From Nocardioidaceae bacterium (GTDB lineage: Bacteria; Actinomycetota; Actinomycetes; Propionibacteriales; Nocardioidaceae): 5,679 bases of DNA. Of the stretch, positions 4,290 to 5,679 are shown one piece after another. The translations under genes were made by a program, and so were the position numbers. Location: contig JACCYS010000072.1 in NCBI GenBank assembly GCA_013696365.1, positions 1 through 5,679 of the forward strand. The letters are read 5' to 3'. The stretch's first letter is position 1. Each line of letters opens with the position of its first letter. The notes beneath the pieces were generated by a model. The model saw only the letters and a program-made list of their open reading frames with translations. It searched no databases and was not told the DNA's origin.

Positions 4290-5679
4290 GTGACCAATCA
4301 GGCAACGACGCAGCTGGGCACCGTGCTGATCGCCAACCGCGGCGAGATCGCCGTCCGGGTGATCCGCGCTTGCCGAGACGCCGGCCTGCGCAGCGTGGCG
4401 GTGTACGCAGAGGCAGACCGGGACGCGCTGCACGTGCGGCTGGCCGACGAGGCCCACTCGCTGGACGGTGCGACGCCCGGTGACTCCTACCTGTCGGTCG
4501 ACAAGTTGCTCGACGTGGCCGCCCGCAGCGGCGCCGACGCGGTGCACCCCGGTTACGGATTCTTGTCCGAAAACGCTGACTTCGCCCAGGCGGTGCTGGA
4601 TGCCGGGCTGACCTGGATCGGGCCTCCCCCGGCGGCTATCACCGCGCTCGGCGACAAGGTGCAGGCCCGGCACATCGCCCAGCAGGTCGGCGCCCCGCTG
4701 GTGCCGGGCACCCCAGACCCGGTCGGCGGCGTCGACGAGGTCACTGCCTTCGCTGAGGAACACGGGCTGCCGGTCGCGATCAAGGCGGCCTTCGGGGGCG
4801 GGGGCCGCGGGCTCAAGATCGCGCGAACCATGGAAGAGGTGCCGGAGCAATTCGACTCGGCGGTGCGGGAGGCGACCGCTGCGTTCGGCCGCGGCGAGTG
4901 CTTCGTCGAGCGCTACCTCGACCAGCCCCGACACGTCGAGACCCAGTGTCTCGCCGACTCTCACGGCAACGTCGTGGTGATCTCAACGCGGGACTGCTCG
5001 CTACAGCGCCGGCACCAGAAGCTGGTCGAGGAGGCGCCCGCGCCGTACCTGTCCGACGAGCAGCGCGACCGGCTGTATCAGAGCTCGAAGGCGATCCTGC
5101 GCGAGGCGGGCTACGTGGGGGCCGGGACCGTGGAGTTCCTGGTTGGTCAGGACGACACGATCAGCTTTCTGGAGGTCAACACCCGGTTGCAGGTCGAGCA
5201 CTGCGTCAGCGAGGAGGTCACCGGCATCGACCTCGTCCGCGAGATGTTCCGCATCGCCGCCGGCGCAGAGCTCGGCTACGACGACCCTGAGGTGCGCGGC
5301 CACGCCATCGAGTTCCGCATCAACGCCGAGGACGCGGGTGCCGGCTTTCTGCCCGCACCGGGCACCCTGACCCGCTGGCACCAGCCGGCCGGGCCCGGCG
5401 TCCGCGTCGACGGCGGGTACGACCAGGGCGAGACGGTCCCGGGCGCGTTCGACTCGCTGGTCGCCAAGTTGGTCGTGACCGGCGCCAGCAGGCAGCAGAC
5501 CATCGAGCGGTCCCGCCGGGCGCTGGCCGAGTTCGTCGTCGAGGGCATGCCGACCGTCATCCCCTTCCACCGGGCGGTGCTGGACGACCCCGCGTACGTC
5601 GCCGCCGACGGTGACTTCGCTGTGCACACCCGGTGGATCGAGACCGAATGGGACAACACCGTCGAGCCGTACGCGAGCG
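4290..5679 (+). CDS. Acyl-CoA carboxylase alpha subunit, biotin carboxylase part (runs off right edge)
   Basis: An open frame of 463 codons starts at GTG (MTNQATTQLGTVLIANRGEI) and continues past the window. It holds the three parts of biotin carboxylase: the N-terminal domain with ANRGEIAVRVIR and HPGYGFLSEN (86-95); the ATP-grasp domain with the Gly-rich loop (K165, GGGGRG about 169-174), RDCSLQRRHQKLVEEAPAP, GAGTVEFL, and EVNTRLQVEH (E295, N297, R299, E303); and the C-terminal domain with FRINAED and FDSLVAKL. It uses ATP and bicarbonate to carboxylate biotin, which a separate carboxyltransferase beta subunit passes to acetyl-, propionyl- or longer acyl-CoA. The end, HTRWIETEWDNTVEPYA, is the linker seen in AccA3/PccA-type chains that go on to a biotin-carrier domain, expected just beyond the edge. 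One oddity is EHCVSE (about 303-308) where EHPVTE is usual. No copy of the LiuR-type palindrome precedes it. Confidence 0.93.
   Translation, partial: MTNQATTQLGTVLIANRGEIAVRVIRACRDAGLRSVAVYAEADRDALHVRLADEAHSLDGATPGDSYLSVDKLLDVAARSGADAVHPGYGFLSENADFAQAVLDAGLTWIGPPPAAITALGDKVQARHIAQQVGAPLVPGTPDPVGGVDEVTAFAEEHGLPVAIKAAFGGGGRGLKIARTMEEVPEQFDSAVREATAAFGRGECFVERYLDQPRHVETQCLADSHGNVVVISTRDCSLQRRHQKLVEEAPAPYLSDEQRDRLYQSSKAILREAGYVGAGTVEFLVGQDDTISFLEVNTRLQVEHCVSEEVTGIDLVREMFRIAAGAELGYDDPEVRGHAIEFRINAEDAGAGFLPAPGTLTRWHQPAGPGVRVDGGYDQGETVPGAFDSLVAKLVVTGASRQQTIERSRRALAEFVVEGMPTVIPFHRAVLDDPAYVAADGDFAVHTRWIETEWDNTVEPYAS

Overview
The window reads as a piece of a high-GC actinobacterial chromosome. Most third codon positions are G or C, GTG is used as a start, and several proteins are of actinobacterial type: an AccA3-like acyl-CoA carboxylase alpha chain, a GWGVID/CWAHFS cold-shock domain, and a small polytopic membrane protein. 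The genus cannot be named from sequence alone.

Left part (1-1695): the first 71 codons of an acyl-CoA dehydrogenase gene run leftward off the edge. A lipoprotein metallophosphoesterase gene runs rightward, followed by a LiuR-like MerR-family regulator gene. A 20-bp palindrome (TTACGTTGACGTCAACGTAA) lies just upstream of the dehydrogenase, and a near-perfect second copy lies just upstream of the regulator. This is what an autoregulated MerR switch controlling acyl-CoA (probably branched-chain) catabolism would look like. The phosphoesterase gene sits between the two operators.

Middle (1752-3444): a single-domain MetE-like zinc methyltransferase gene follows the regulator on the same strand, 56 bp downstream, with a strong ribosome binding site. 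After it come two copies of a ~57-bp imperfect palindromic repeat. They bracket a short membrane-protein frame that looks like a decayed remnant lacking its N-terminal part.

Right part (3450-5679): a leftward gene encodes a cold-shock domain joined to a PIN/NYN-type nuclease-like domain. A 174-bp divergent intergenic region follows, holding a spaced inverted repeat, a 9-bp tandem repeat and a likely -10 box. Last is the biotin-carboxylase part of an acyl-CoA carboxylase alpha subunit, running off the right edge.

The dehydrogenase and the carboxylase both act on acyl-CoAs, but only the dehydrogenase and the regulator gene carry the palindromic operator, so a shared control of the carboxylase is not supported. 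The items most worth following are the paired operators, the cold-shock/NYN fusion and the repeat-bracketed remnant. No RNA gene, transposase or CRISPR array was seen.
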